Shown one piece after another: positions 50,327 through 62,983 of a stretch of 64,000 nucleotides of DNA. The stretch comes from Benincasa hispida. Lineage: Eukaryota > Streptophyta > Magnoliopsida > Cucurbitales > Cucurbitaceae. Position 1 is the stretch's first letter. Each line of letters opens with the position of its first letter. A program made the translations under genes and the position numbers. The notes under the pieces are model-generated. The model saw nothing but the letters and a program-made list of their open reading frames with translations. It searched no databases and was not told the DNA's origin. Where the stretch lies: positions 20,935,862-20,999,861 of the forward strand of contig NC_052350.1 in the NCBI RefSeq assembly GCF_009727055.1, given 5' to 3'.

Positions 50327-52300
50327 TGTTGGATTTTATGTCCTAAATCTCGTAGTTTGTAAATTAATAAACATATTCTATTTTGTTTTTCGATAAAATT
50401 GTTATTGAAATTGTAATCTTGAATCCAATAAACTATGGTCCTGAGACTATTTAATGTAGTTTGAACTTTATGTAGTGACATAAATGTGGATCAAGTTCAA
50501 ATATATAGCCAAAATGGTCTATAGTATATGAACGAGGTTGGGCGCCTTATTCTGGGTACACTATGGATGCGGCCCATTTTATAGTTAGTACAAACGATGT
50601 GATCCTAAACCATTCATATGGAGACATGAAAGTGGGGGCATCCTATGTAAAGAGTTTACATAATATTGGACCATGAAATAGTCATTTTTTATGTTCTAAA
50701 CGCCGTTTTATGTATAAAACTGACTATTTGGTTAATTGATGACCTAGGTAACTTAATCTTAATCCTGAGCTAACTATGAACTCCTGTTCACTCGAAATTA
50801 TCCTTAGATCTGCATTGGTGAGGGCAGCTCATTATCGCTGGCCAAATAAGCCTCCCATTTCAAGGGTAAGATCAGGTGGATAGTTGGGAACATAGGGTGC
50901 AAGATGGAATTCAGTCTTACCCGTTATAGGGATAGTAGATAGGTTGTTCCCTTTAGTACTGAATCCAGGTCTTGAACAAGGGGCCCCACCCTCTCCTTGG
51001 CCCGAGATGGGTTCGGTTTATAGGTTGGATCTTAAACCATTAGAGGATCAGTTGACTTAAGAAACAAGATGTAGTCTTAGGAGTAAAACGGTTTTTATGA
51101 CCCAGCCGAGATTACGAACAACCTGTGAAGGATTAGCTTACTAATCATGGTTATATCATATGGACACAAATATATCTATAGTGAGGGGAGTGCAACTACG
51201 GGACTATAGTGAAATGACCCGTGAGTTAACGAATGTTGATTAGCTCCATCTAAAGAGTTTAGTCAGCTAATCTCGGATCGTTGGAGCCCATGATCTATAG
51301 GTCCATTAGGTTCTCCTACTAGCTAATATGGAATAAACTTAGAACAATATGATAGAATAATTCGAATTGTTCGAATTAGGTGAAGAGAGAGAAACCGACA
51401 AGTATATGTGATATAGTGGTCGATTTTTCAGTTTAGAGATATAGCTTTGATATTTAAATGTGATTTAAATATCAAGAATATGAATACGTTCATATTCGGA
51501 AGCTCGAAAATAATGGAAATGGTCAAAGATGTAAAAAGTCAAAGAGTTCTTTTGATTTTGAAAAGTCAAACTTTGACCGACCTTATATTTGTATTTCGAG
51601 AAAATGAATGCGGATTCATGCTCGGGAGGTCAAAATTAGTCAACACGAAAAAATCATAAAAAGTCAAAATGTTGACTTTTAGGTCAAAGTTTGACTTTGA
51701 CAAAATGACAATTTTGCCCTTTGACTAAAGTTAATAGGAAAATCCAGACTTTTGTTAGATAATTTCACTAACAAGATAGTGGGCTAGGTGTTGGCTTATA
51801 GTGGAGATATCAAGCCCACTTAGATAGTGGATTTTGAGGTGTTGAGTTTTTATGAATTTATTTCATGCAATTATTGCATGGCTTTTTTCTATAAATTTGG
51901 GCTTTCAAATTGAATGAAAAACTTTTTGCCATTTTTGCCAAAATTATTTTCTAAATTTGGGCTAAAATAATCACTATTTTTGAGTGAAATTCAAAACCCA
52001 AACCCAACACAAAATTCCATCTTCTTTTTCCATCTCTTTCTCTCTCTCGGATTCTTCATCCATCGGGTCTCACAACTCAGTTTTGAGTCCAGAGGATAGT
52101 AGGTTAGCTCTAGTGGTGGTTCGAAAGAGTTCAGGTCGAGATTCAACGAGGAAAAGCATTTTTCAGGAGCTACAAAGGTTGTATCCTATCCCTATTAATT
52201 TACTATTTTTCCTTAATTTGCATGCTAGTTTCCTTTTAATTAAAAGCAATTCGAGTATAATTAGATCCTTATTTTGCTGCGTATGTCTCGTGTTCTATCA
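50327..52300 (+). repeat. 5' LTR of the third copia
   Basis: 1974 bases, TGTTGGATTTTATG...TGTTCTATCA, with the primer site right after. Its first 1.2 kb match the 3' LTR at 57895 closely, down to the AAAAAGTC at 59100. A 'GTCAAAGTTTGACTTT' inverted-repeat patch lies near 51540-51705. Confidence 0.92.
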
Positions 52301-52315
52301 TGTGGTATCAGAGCA

Positions 52316-54410
52316 TGCTTTAATTACGCTCAATTGCTTTTGGTGGGTATTTTTTCCTTTTCTATTCAAATGTTGAATGAAATGTGCACTATAGTGGATT
52401 TATTATGATTTTGGCATCGTTTTTCTTTAAATTTCTTGTGAAAATTTGTAATTGCTCACATGTATGAGCATTAAGGTGTAAAAAAGGGTCTGTAAATTTG
52501 TTGGAGTCATTAGAGTTGAAATTAGGTTGTAATTACTCGATTCCGAGAGAGAGGACAACTTCAAATTTGGAGAAAAATGGCTCATAGACCCAAAATAGCC
52601 ACTAGACCTGAGAGATTGCTTTCAGACCCGACTCGAGCAGTGATCCAACCCAGTTCGGAGTAGCCCCGTGCGTGCCAGCTGTCAATGAAGCGCTCTGGTC
52701 CATTCCGCGATCCGACTCAGTTTCTCCGTCCGAAGCAGCTGTGTGCACCGCCCGCTCGTGACCCGTGCGCCCGTGCGTCAAACTGGTTCGCTGCCCGCTT
52801 GCTCGCGCCCGCGATTTTCGTTTGATCCAACCTACCCACGCTTTCGTTGACTGCGCCAGCGCGCTCGACTGGCTGGTCCAGACGGTCTGGACCGGTTTGT
52901 TTGACCTGGTTGAGCCGGTTTGACCGGTTCAACTGGTTTTTGGTGTTTTTGGGCCGGTTCGAGTGATTTCAGAGCGATTCCAGATGGTTCAAAGTGTTTG
53001 AAGCCGGTTCCGGGAAGTTGGTTGCTGATTTCTGTAATAAATTAGTTATTTATTTGTTTTTAATACCAAAATCGGTCTACTTTAGTGTTGTTTTCCTATT
53101 ATGCATGTAATGTATAATGTTGTTTGATTATGTGTGGATATAGTATGCCAGATAGTTTTAAAATCCCACCATAGGAAAACATGTGGCATGCATTTGTTAT
53201 ATGTTATAAGTGTTATAAAGCATGCTTAGTTTTAATATAAGTGTTATATTAAGGCATGTTTGATTGAAGGAATAATGTTATAGATGAATGCTCTAGGGTT
53301 ATAATTGTTATAAAATATTGTAGACTTCTAAAATCTATAATACAGATAAGATGCATGCTCACTTAGGCTTAACCATCGAGCAATCCCTTTTTTCATAGAA
53401 AATAGGTCGATATCTTGTAAAATCGAAGTTACAAGAAAACTCACCCGGCAAGATCTTGGCAAAAAATCAAAGAAGATGACTAAGGTTGAAGGTTTTTAAG
53501 TTGACGGTTCACGGAACACCTACTACTTGGAGATCGAGCTGGCGTCTGAGTTAGGTTAAACCGATTTTATGAGCATGCGTGAGCGGTGTGATGTAATAAA
53601 ATTTGTTTATTACCTAGCCATCGTATAAAAGTTATACTCGGATGAATCACCTAGACTTAGGATATGTTTAGTTAGCCGAAATGTATCGTTAAATATTTTA
53701 TACCCTAACCGTCTAGAACACTTCAGCTGGAGAGAAGTAATGTACTTTTAACGCTAGCGTCCCTAAGAGTTCATACCGTGAGATTCATTCTTGGCTTTAG
53801 GCCGCCCTGGGAGCGGACTCCATTCGGAGAGTTTTTGCATGAGTCAATACCAAGGTACATAGGGGAAGTTGTTCATAGTAAGTGGGAGAAGGAAGTATGT
53901 CAACACATACGGTCTCTTCCATTAGGTCGCACCGTTAGATTCCTATAATGCGCCTGCATGTCTGCCCTGGAGCGACCTTACCAATCGGAGGGCTGTATTA
54001 TAGGATTCGGAACTCCGTGAACTCTAGAAATTGATAGGGTCTCTCAGGTCCATTTTCATTCTTGTCTTTGCATATCAAGAGCATAATGATTCCAATCTTT
54101 GAGGTCTGAAAATGGAGGGTCACACTTACGAGAATTACTAAATGTTAGTAAATTCTTGACCAAAGTAACGATAACTAAAGTGCTATAAGAATAAAGAGTT
54201 ATTCTGGGGTTAGCATCTAGTCAAGATTGTCTTGGTTTAAAAGAGGAATAATCGATTGCCCCTCGGTGGAGGTTACTCTAAACTTTTGAAATATAGTTGC
54301 AAAATATAATAATGAAGGGTACATTATTAGTCTTTTTGCTAAACTTGATTGGATTTAAAAGATTAATGTTTTTTTTACTAAAAAGGATATTTTTTTTTTC
54401 TTTTCAGCAT
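52316..54410 (+). other. Leader of the third copia with a G/C-rich island
   Basis: No convincing protein frame. The part at 52620-52990 is unusually G/C-rich for the window and ends in repeated CCGGTT words. Its second half (53755-54060) contains CCCTAAGAGTTCATACCGTG, whose close relative is at 63860. The antisense frame 52932-52717 is a composition artefact. Confidence 0.6.
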
Positions 54411-54690
54411 GACTAGCTATTTAATTCAACTATTAGCTTCTGAAAAACTTAACGGCGACAACTACTCAACATGAAAAACAAATCTGAATTCAACACTAGT
54501 AATAGATGACCTAAAATTTGTCTTAACTGAGGAATGTTCTCAGGCCCCTGCCTCGAAAGAAGCACAAGGTAAATATGATATACTAGTTGCTGAAACATAT
54601 TTAGTGGAGTATGATACCTCAACCTGGATATTAGATTCAGAAGCCACTAATCATATTTGCTTCTCTTTTTAGAAAACTAGTTCCTAGAAA
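54411..54690 (+). pseudogene. Gag start fused to protease by internal deletion
   Basis: MTSYLIQLLASEKLNGDNYS is the usual copia gag start. It breaks at a stop where Trp is expected (TGA, ACATGAAAAAC). Within 150 bases the sequence reads STWILDSEATNHIC, the protease active site with Gly changed to Glu (DSG to DSE). Nearly all of gag, including the zinc knuckle, is missing. Confidence 0.75.
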
Positions 54691-54753
54691 AAGCTTGAAA
54701 AAGGCAAGATCACCCTCAAGGTTGGAACATGAGAGGTTTTCTCGGCCGAAGTA

Positions 54754-56073
54754 GTGGGAGACTTGAAGTTGTTTTTCAACGATAGATATATCATACTTAA
54801 AAATGTTCTGTATGCTCCTAAAATGAGACAGAATTTAATATCTATCACATGTATATTGGAACAAATGTATAAAATATCTTTTGAAGTTAATGAAGCGTTC
54901 ATTTTCAGAAAAGGTATTCAAATTTGTTCTGCTATACTTGAAAACAACGTATATAAGTTAAGACCAACTAAAGCAAAATTTGTCTTAAATACTGAGATGT
55001 TTAGAACAGCTGAAACTCAGAATAAAAGACAAAAAGTTTCTTCTAATGCCTATTTATGGCACTTACGACTTGGCCATATAAATCTCAAAAGGATTGAGAG
55101 ATTGGTTAAGAATGGACTCCTAAATCAGTTAGAAGACAATTCTTTACCTCCATGTGAGTCTTGTCTTGAGGGAAAAATGACTAAGAGATCTTTTATTGGA
55201 AAAGGTCTCAGAGCCACAATACTCTTAGAGCTCATACATTCGGACCTCTATGGACCGATGAATGTCAAAGCTCGAGGTAGGTATGAAAATTTCATCAGAT
55301 TTATTGATGATTATTCAAGGTATGGTCATATTTACCTAATGCATCACAAGTCTAATTCTTTTGAAAAGTTCAAAGAATATAAGGCTGAGGTTGAGAACCA
55401 GTTATGTAAAACAATTAAGACACTACGATCAGATCAAGGTAGGGTGTACATGGACTTAAGATTCCAGGACTATATGATAGAACATGGAATCAAGTCACAA
55501 CTCTCTGCACCTAATATGCTTGAGTAGAACGGTGTATCTGAAAGAAGAAATAGAACCTTGTTAGACATGGTTCGCTCAATGATGAGCTTTGCTAAGTTAT
55601 CTGATTCCTTTTGGGGACGTGCATTAGAAACTTCTGTCTATATTTTGAATAACGTTCCCTCTAAAAGTATTTCAGAAACACCTTATGAGCTATGGAAAGG
55701 GCGTAAAGGTAGTTTACGTCACTTTAGGATTTGGGGATGCTTGACACACGTGTTGGTACAAAATCCTAAAAAATTGGAACGTCGTTCAAAACTATGCCTA
55801 TTTGTAGGTTATCCAAAAGAAACAAAAGGTGGTCTATTTTACGATCCTCAAGAGAATAAGGTATTTGTATCGAAAAATGTCACATTCTTAAAGGAAGACC
55901 ACATAAGAAGTCATCAACCCCGTAGTAGACTAGTATTGAATAAAATTTCCAAAAACGCTATAGATAGAGCTAGTTCATTTACTAAAGTAGTAGATAAAAG
56001 TAGTACATCTGGTCAGTCACATCATTCTCAAGAGTTAAGAATGACTCGACGTAGTGGGAGGGTTGTTCATTAG
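54754..56073 (+). pseudogene. Copia GAG-pre-integrase and integrase
   Basis: One frame with a single internal stop (TAG at 55525-55527, where Gln is expected before NGVSERRN). The HHCC zinc finger is visible in LWHLRLGHINLKRIERL and CESCLEGKM. The catalytic triad is present: Asp in HSDLYGP, Asp in LRSDQG and Glu in NGVSERRNRT. A C-terminal part follows (LFVGYPKETKGGLFYDPQ). The final TAG (56071) replaces Gln of the usual HQPDRY. Integrase joins the cDNA to the host chromosome. Confidence 0.92.
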
Positions 56074-56094
56074 CCTGACTGTTACTTGGGTTTA

Positions 56095-57015
56095 ATAGAA
56101 ACACAAGTCATCATACCTGATGACGGCATAGAGGATCCATTAACCTATAAACAGGCGATGAAAAATGTGGACCGTGATTAGTGGGTCAAAGCCATGGACC
56201 TCGAAATGGAGTCTATATACTTCAATTTTGTCTGGAAACTTGTAGATCAACCAAATGATGTAAAACCAATTGGTTGTAAGTGGATCTACAAGAGAAAACG
56301 AGACCAAGTGAGTAAAGTACAAACTTTTAAGGCTTGACTTGTGGCAAAGGGTTATACTTAGAGAGAGGGAGTGAACTAGGAAGAAACTTTCTCTCCCATT
56401 GCCATGCTTAAGTCGATTAGAATACTCTTATCCATTGCCACCTTTTATGACTATGAAATATGGCATGGATGTCAAGACAACCTTTTTAAACGGCGATCTT
56501 GAGGAGAGTATCTATATGGCTTAACTAGAGGGGTTTATTACACACGGTTAAGAACAAAAGGTTTGTAAGCTTCAAAAATCCATTTATGGGTTGAAACAAG
56601 CTTCTAGATCTTGGAATATAAGATTTGATACTGTGATCAACTCTTATGGATTTGAATAGAATGTTGACGAGCCTTGTGTTTATAAGAAGATCGTCAATTC
56701 TACTATAGCGTTCTTAGTTTTATATATTGACGATATTGTATTCATTGGGAATGAAGTAGGTACCTAACTGACATCAAGAAATGGCTAACAATGAAGTTCC
56801 AAATGAAAGATTTGGGAAATGCGCAGTATGTTCTCGGGATTCAGATTATTCGAAATCGTAAGAACAGAACACTAGCCATGTCTCAAGCAACTTATATAGA
56901 CAAAATGTTGTCTAGGTATAAGATGCAGAATTCCAAAAGAGGTCTGTTACCTTAAGAATATGGAATTCATTTTTCAAAGGATCAATGTCCTAAGACACCT
57001 CAAGAGGTTGAGGAT
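56095..57015 (+). pseudogene. Copia reverse transcriptase, heavily broken
   Basis: The blocks are recognisable by comparison with 39164-40252: VKAMDLEMES, CKWIYKRKRDQ, LVAKGYT, SIYGLKQASRSW, then VLYIDDIVFIGN (YIDD instead of YVDD), DLGNAQYVLGIQII. Stops occur where Gln or Arg is expected (near 56179, 56335, 56358, 56523, 56657). Small deletions occur near 56465 and 56757. Confidence 0.9.
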
Positions 57016-57738
57016 ATGAGATGCATTCCCTATTCTTCTGCAGTAGAGAGCCTGATGTATGCAATGTTATGTACTAGACTTGACATATGCTACGCAGTAG
57101 GGATAGTCAGTAGGTATCAATCCAATCCTGGATATGATCATTGGACTGCCATTAAAAATATCCTCAAGTATCTTAGTAGGTATCAATCCAATCCTGGATA
57201 TGATCATTGGACTGCCATTAAAAATATCCTCAAGTATCTTAGGAGAACGAGGAACTACATGCTCGTGTATGGTACTAAGAATTTGATCCTTACTGGATAC
57301 ACTGACTCTGATTTTCAAATCGATAAAGATGCAAGAAAATCTACATCGGGATCAGTGTTCATTCTGAATGAAGGAGCAGTAGTGTGGAGAAGTGTGAAGC
57401 AAAACTGTATTGCGGACTTCACAATGGAAGCTGAATACGTAGCTGCATGTGAAGCAGCAAAGGAAGCAATATGGTTGAGGAAATTCTTGACAGATTTCGA
57501 AGTTGTTCCAAATATGCATCTGCCTATCACCCTATATTGTGATAATAGTGGTGCAGTTGCAAATTCAAGAGAACTAAGAAGCCACAAGCGCGACAAGCAT
57601 ATTGAGCCCAAATACCATATGATCTGGGAGATTGTACATCGTGGAGACGTTGTAGTGACCCAGAAATCTTCTGAGCAAAACATTGCTGATTCTTTTACAA
57701 AGGCCCTCACGACTATAGTGTTTGAAGGTCACCTATAG
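57016..57738 (+). pseudogene. Copia RNase H, open frame with an internal 22-residue duplication
   Basis: Open from 57016 to a TAG at 57736, where the full protein would continue SLGLR. Blocks are SLMYAMLCTRLDICYAVGIV, YTDSDFQID, GAVVWRSVKQNC, MEAEYVAACEAAKEAIWL and YCDNSGAVANS. RYQSNPGYDHWTAIKNIL occurs twice in tandem, from a 66-bp duplication at 57111-57242 that keeps the frame. Confidence 0.9.
57111..57242 (+). repeat. 66-bp tandem duplication in RNase H
   Basis: 57111-57176 and 57177-57242 are the same except for the last base or two. The single copy at 40240-40300 shows the ancestral state. Confidence 0.9.
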
Positions 57739-57894
57739 AGTCTAGGTCTACGAAGTTTGTAAACTAGACAAGTGGGAGAAATTTTGGGTATATGCCCTAG
57801 TTTATTGTATTCATATGTTTATTGTACTCATATGTTTCTCACTTAAATTCAACATTGTGATACTCTACTAGGAGTTTTAGTCCAAGTGGGAGTT

Positions 57895-59100
57895 TGTTGG
57901 ATTTTATGTCCTAAAACTTGTAGTTTGTAAATTAATAAACATATTCTGTTTTGTTTTTCGATAAAATTATGAAATTGTAATCTTGAATCAAATAAACTAA
58001 GGTCCTGAGGCTATTTAATGTAGTTTGAATTTTATGTAGTGACATAAATGTGGATCAAGTTCAAATATATAACCAAAATGGTCTATAGTATATGAACGAG
58101 GTTGGGCGCCTTATTCTGGGTACACTATGGATGCGGCCCATTTTGTAGTTAGTACAAACGATGTGATCCTAAACCGTTCATGTGGAGACATGGAAGTGGG
58201 GGCATCCTATGTAAAGAGTTTACATAATACTGGACCATGAAATAGTTACTTTTTACGTTCTAAACGCCGTTTTATATATAAAACTGACTATTTGGTTAAT
58301 TGATGACCTAGGTAACTTAATCTTAATCCTGAGCTAACTATGAACTCTTGTTCACTCGAAATTATCCTTAGATCTGCATAGGTGAGAGCAGCTCATTATC
58401 GCTGGCCCAATAAGCCTCCCATTTCAGGGGTAAGATCAGGTGGATAGCTGGGAACATAGGGTGCAAGATGGAATTCAGTCTTACCCGTTATAGGGATAGT
58501 AGATAGGTTGTTCCCTTTAGTACTAAATCCAGGTCTTAAACAAGGGGCCCCACCCTCTCCTTAGCCTGAGAGGGGGTTCGGTTTATAGGTTGGACCTTAA
58601 ACTAATTGTTCATTAGAGGATCAGTGGAACTTAAGGAACAAGATGTAGTCTTGAGGGTAAAACGGTTTTTAGACCCAGTCGAGATTATGAAGAACCTATG
58701 AAGGATTAGCTTTCTAATCATGGTTATATCATATGGACACAAATATATCTATAGTGAGAGGAGTGCAACTACAGGACTATAGTGGAATGACCCGTGAGTT
58801 AACGAATGTTGATTAGCTCCGTCCAGCTAATCTCGGATCGTTGGAGCCCATGATCTATAGATCCATTAGGTTCCCCTAATAGCATATATGGAATAAACTT
58901 AGAACAATATGATAGAATAATTCGAATTGTTCGAATTAGGTGAAGAGAAAGAAACCGACAAGTATATGTGATATAGTGGTCAGTTTTTCAGTTTAGAGAT
59001 ATAGCTTTGATATTTAAATGTGATTTAAATATCAAGAATATGAATACGTTCATATTTGGAAGCTCAGAAATAATGGAAATTGTCAAAGATGTAAAAAGTC
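57895..59100 (+). repeat. 3' LTR of the third copia, truncated
   Basis: 1206 of about 1974 bases, matching 50327 onward. It ends at TGTAAAAAGTC, and the next bases belong to another copia's RNase H. Confidence 0.92.
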
Positions 59101-59300
59101 CATTAGGTTCCCCAGGAGGCATAGGCGCGACAAACACACAGAGTGGAAGCATCATCTGATACGCGAGATAGTGCATCGAGGAGACGTGATCATCACGAAG
59201 ATCTCTTCGGAGCATAACATTGCTCATTTACGAAGGCTCTCACAGCTATAGTGTTTGAGGGTCGCCTTTAGAGCATGGGTCTACGGGACCGCCTGCGATT
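59101..59300 (+). pseudogene. C-terminal tip of a fourth copia RNase H
   Basis: Reads RRHRRDKHTEWKHHLIREIV and HRGDVIITKISSEHNIA, then a one-base shift, LRRLSQL and the FEG-like end. This corresponds to the SHKRDKHIE...IVHRGDVVVTQ part of 57580-57735. Only the last 60 or so codons remain. Confidence 0.85.
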
Positions 59301-62300
59301 GAACTAGGGAAAGTGGGAGATTTTATTGTACTGGACCTTAGTGCCTTAATTTATTGTTTTGTACTAGTTTTTGTACACTCCACTCGCTTTAGGATAAGTG
59401 GGAGATTGTTGGGCATGAAGCCCTAAAGTCTTTTGTCCGGTAGTTTGTAAACACAGTTTGTACGAACACTTGTGATGTATAATATATGATATTTACTTCA
59501 CTTCTTATCTTTGAACATTAGATATTTTATTTTCTTTACCACAAACCAATAAACTAAAATCCCTGGTTGTCATTATGTAACTTAAGCATGTATGTGGTGA
59601 CATACAAGTGGATCATGTCATAAATGATAACCAAAATGGTCTGTAGTATATGGATATAGGAGGGAAACCTTATCCTGGTAACGCTACGGATGTGGCCCCC
59701 TTTGTGGATTAGTTACAAGTGTTGTGACTTGCTACAGATGGTCTGATTCTAATCATTCGTGTGGGGACATGCGAGCATGGCATCCTATATAATGAGTTTG
59801 TATAAGACCTGATCATGAAGTGTCAACGTCTCATTATATAATGTCGTTAATGATAGAGACTTCACTTCACTAGAATGACCATAGGGAACATGATCTCAAT
59901 CCTGAGTGAGTTGGGAACTCCTGATATTGAGGGTGGTCTTTTGATTTGCATGGGTGTGAGTGGCCAGGTCATTGACTCAAACCTACCACTTTGGGGATTC
60001 GTCTGATTTGGGAGCTGGGAACTCAGCTACACAAGAGAAAATTCACTCTTTCCCCAAAGCAGGGGTAAGTAGATAGATTGCTACCTGAAGGGCTGATCTC
60101 GGGGCTTGAACGATGTGGCGCCACACACTTTCTCTTGGCCCGAGAGGTGTCTACACATAGTGGGACTATGTTGTATTGTTCATTAGAGGGATCAGTAGTA
60201 CTTAAGGAGTTAGATGTAACTACAAGGGCAAAGTAGTAAATTGGCCTAGTTGTACTTGCGAGCATCTGTGAAGGGTTATCGCACTATTGATTGGTTATAT
60301 TCGATGGACACAAAAATATATCTGTGGTAAGGAGAGTTCAGTTGTTGGTCTATAGTGGAATGCCTGGCAATTAACGAAGGGTATATCTCATGGCTAAAGA
60401 GTTTAGTCAGTTATTCACATACCGTTGGAGCTTCGAGCCATAGGTCTATAAGGTCCCCTTGGTAGCTCAATGGATTCAAGTTGAAAATCAGTTTTTGGGT
60501 AAGTTCGAAATATTCAAATTGACAAGAGGGAGTTCGATTATATATGATATGATTAAACTGGTTAATATATTTGATGATTGACTTTATGTATGAGATACAT
60601 TAATTGGAGGAAATTGCATATAAATATGATTTATATCTAGTGGAGGAGAAAACACTATGGTTGATATATGATATTAAACTATAGGTTAATGAATATAATA
60701 TGATTATATTTATTATTTTATTTTAAAAACTATGGGATAATTGTGCACGCCGTTTTCTCCGTAACTGTGCATTAGTGAGAAGTTCCATTCGGTTTTTGTA
60801 ACTGAAGAATAAAATGAAAATTGTTTTCATTTTGCAAAGAATACGGTTATTTTCTCACGGTGTGTTTGTTGCCCATCGCTTAGTAAAATCAAAGACTATA
60901 CAATAGCTCGCTTTTACTACCCGATCATTTATATGCGCGTGCTTCTTCTAAATGATCGCCTTCCTTTTGCTAAACGATCTTCTGACGCTCGAGCATTTAT
61001 TAAACAATTGTATAGACGATCGCTGCCCTTTTTCCTACACAATCGTGTACTTCACCTAAACGATCAAGCATTTGGTCTATACGATAGACTCGCTTTTCTC
61101 CCACTTGCTTGATCATTGTATACACTTGTCCTCTTCTCCTCCCCTCTACCAAACCCGAATAGAACCCACTATTTGGATTCTTACACCGAGAATACTAAGA
61201 GTTCTAAGTGGTGGTGTCGTTCCCTTCTTCCTTTTGTTTGTGTGGAGACCGTTCGTGGTAGACGACTGAACGATAGCTTTGAAGGAACTCTTATACAAGA
61301 GTACCTATGAGCGGAAGCAGATCTTTCCAATTCATTGTGACATAATTTCCACATATACATTCAAACATATAAAGATGCATTCACAATGCTAAATAACTGG
61401 CATGCTTAAAGGATCAACAAATAAGAGTCCAAGAAACCATACCAGTTGAAGACTTTTCTTCACAGTAAATCTCGCTTTCTCTAGAATGGCAAGCTATCGT
61501 TTAGCAACTCCCAATCGTCTACCTCAAACAGTTTCCACACGAACAAAAGGAAACAGGGACGACACCACCACTCAGAGCCCTCAGTATTCTCGGAGTGAGA
61601 ATCCAAAAGGTGGACTTTGTTCAAATTTGGTAGAGGGGAGGAGGAAGGGAGATCGTATACAACGATCAAGCAAGTGGGAGAAAGGCTCGTCTATCGTATA
61701 GACAAAAGGCTTGATCGTTTAGTGAAGTATACGATCGTGTAGGAAAAGGTAAGTGATCGTCTATATGATCGTTTAGAAAAACTCGGGCACTAAACGATCG
61801 TTTAGTAAAAGGTAAGCGATCATTTAGTAAATAGCGCGCGTGGATGTAAGCGTTAAGTGATCGTTCAGCACTATTGTATAGGCAAGCGATTGTTCAGCAC
61901 TATCGTATAGGCTCTGATTTTACTAAGAAATGATACACTTCAACACTAAGTTCGCACCCCCAATGCTTAACACACCGTGAGCTATTTAAGCGTCTCAAAG
62001 TGATTCTTCATCTTACTCATCCGTTATACAAACAGAAGAGACACCGGCCAATTATCCTATAACAGTCCAATTAATAGATAATAAATATAATCACATTATA
62101 TTCATAACCTATGGTTAAATATCATATATTAACCATAGTATTTTTCCTTCGCTAGATATAAATCATATTTATATCCAATTTCCTCCAAATTAATGTATCT
62201 CATATATGAAGTTAATTATATCATATATAATTAACTAGTTCAATTATATCAAATATAATTGAACTCTCTCTTGTCAATTGGAACATTTCAAACTAACCCA

Positions 62301-62983
62301 AAAATTGATTCTCAACTTGTATTCAAGCTACCAAAGGGACCTTATGGACCTATGGCTCAAAGCTCTAATGGTACGTGAATAATTGACTAAACTCTTTAGC
62401 CACGATATCAACCATCCATTTACTGCCAGACATTCCATTAAAGACCGACAGCTGAACTCTTCTTACCATAGATATATTTCTATGTTCATTGGATATAACC
62501 AATCATTAGTATGAAGACCTTTCACAGATGTTCGTAAGTACAGCTGGCCAATTTATCGTTTTGCCCTTGTAGTCACATCTTATTCCTTAAGTACCATTGA
62601 TCCCTCTAATGAACAATACAACATAGTCCTATTATGTGTGAACACCTCTCGGGCCATGAGAAGGTGTGTGGCACCACATCGTTTAAGCCCCAGGATCAGC
62701 CCTTAAGGGAGCAATCTATCTACTTACCCTTGTTTTGGGGAAGGAGTGAACTCCATCTTGTGAAGCTGAGTTCCCAGCTCCCAAATCAAACGAATCCTCA
62801 AAGTGGTAGGTTTGAGTCGGCGCTCTGGTCACTCGCACCCATACAAATGAAATGACCGCTTTCAATGGTAGGAGTTCCTAACTCACTCAGAATTGAGGTC
62901 ATTTTACCTATAGTCATCTTAGTGAAGTGAAGTCTCTGTCATGAATGGGTTATATGACAAGACGTTAACACTTCGTGGTCAGA

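Larger units (their letters stand above)
50327..59100 (+). mobile_element. Third Ty1/copia element, nearly full length but decayed
   Basis: 5' LTR 50327-52300, primer site TGGTATCAGAGCA (52303-52315), long leader, gag/protease remnant, integrase, RT and RNase H to 57738, purine tract AAGTGGGAG (57884-57892), and a truncated 3' LTR 57895-59100. It is inserted into the gypsy 3' LTR after AAGCA. Gag is mostly deleted and many stops are present, so it is not active. The 3' LTR breaks off and joins a different copia end at 59100. Confidence 0.9.

Noticed and set aside
52717..52932. 71-codon antisense Arg-rich frame in the G/C-rich island
   Set aside because: It is composition-driven, lies in a retrotransposon leader and has no homology that I can see.
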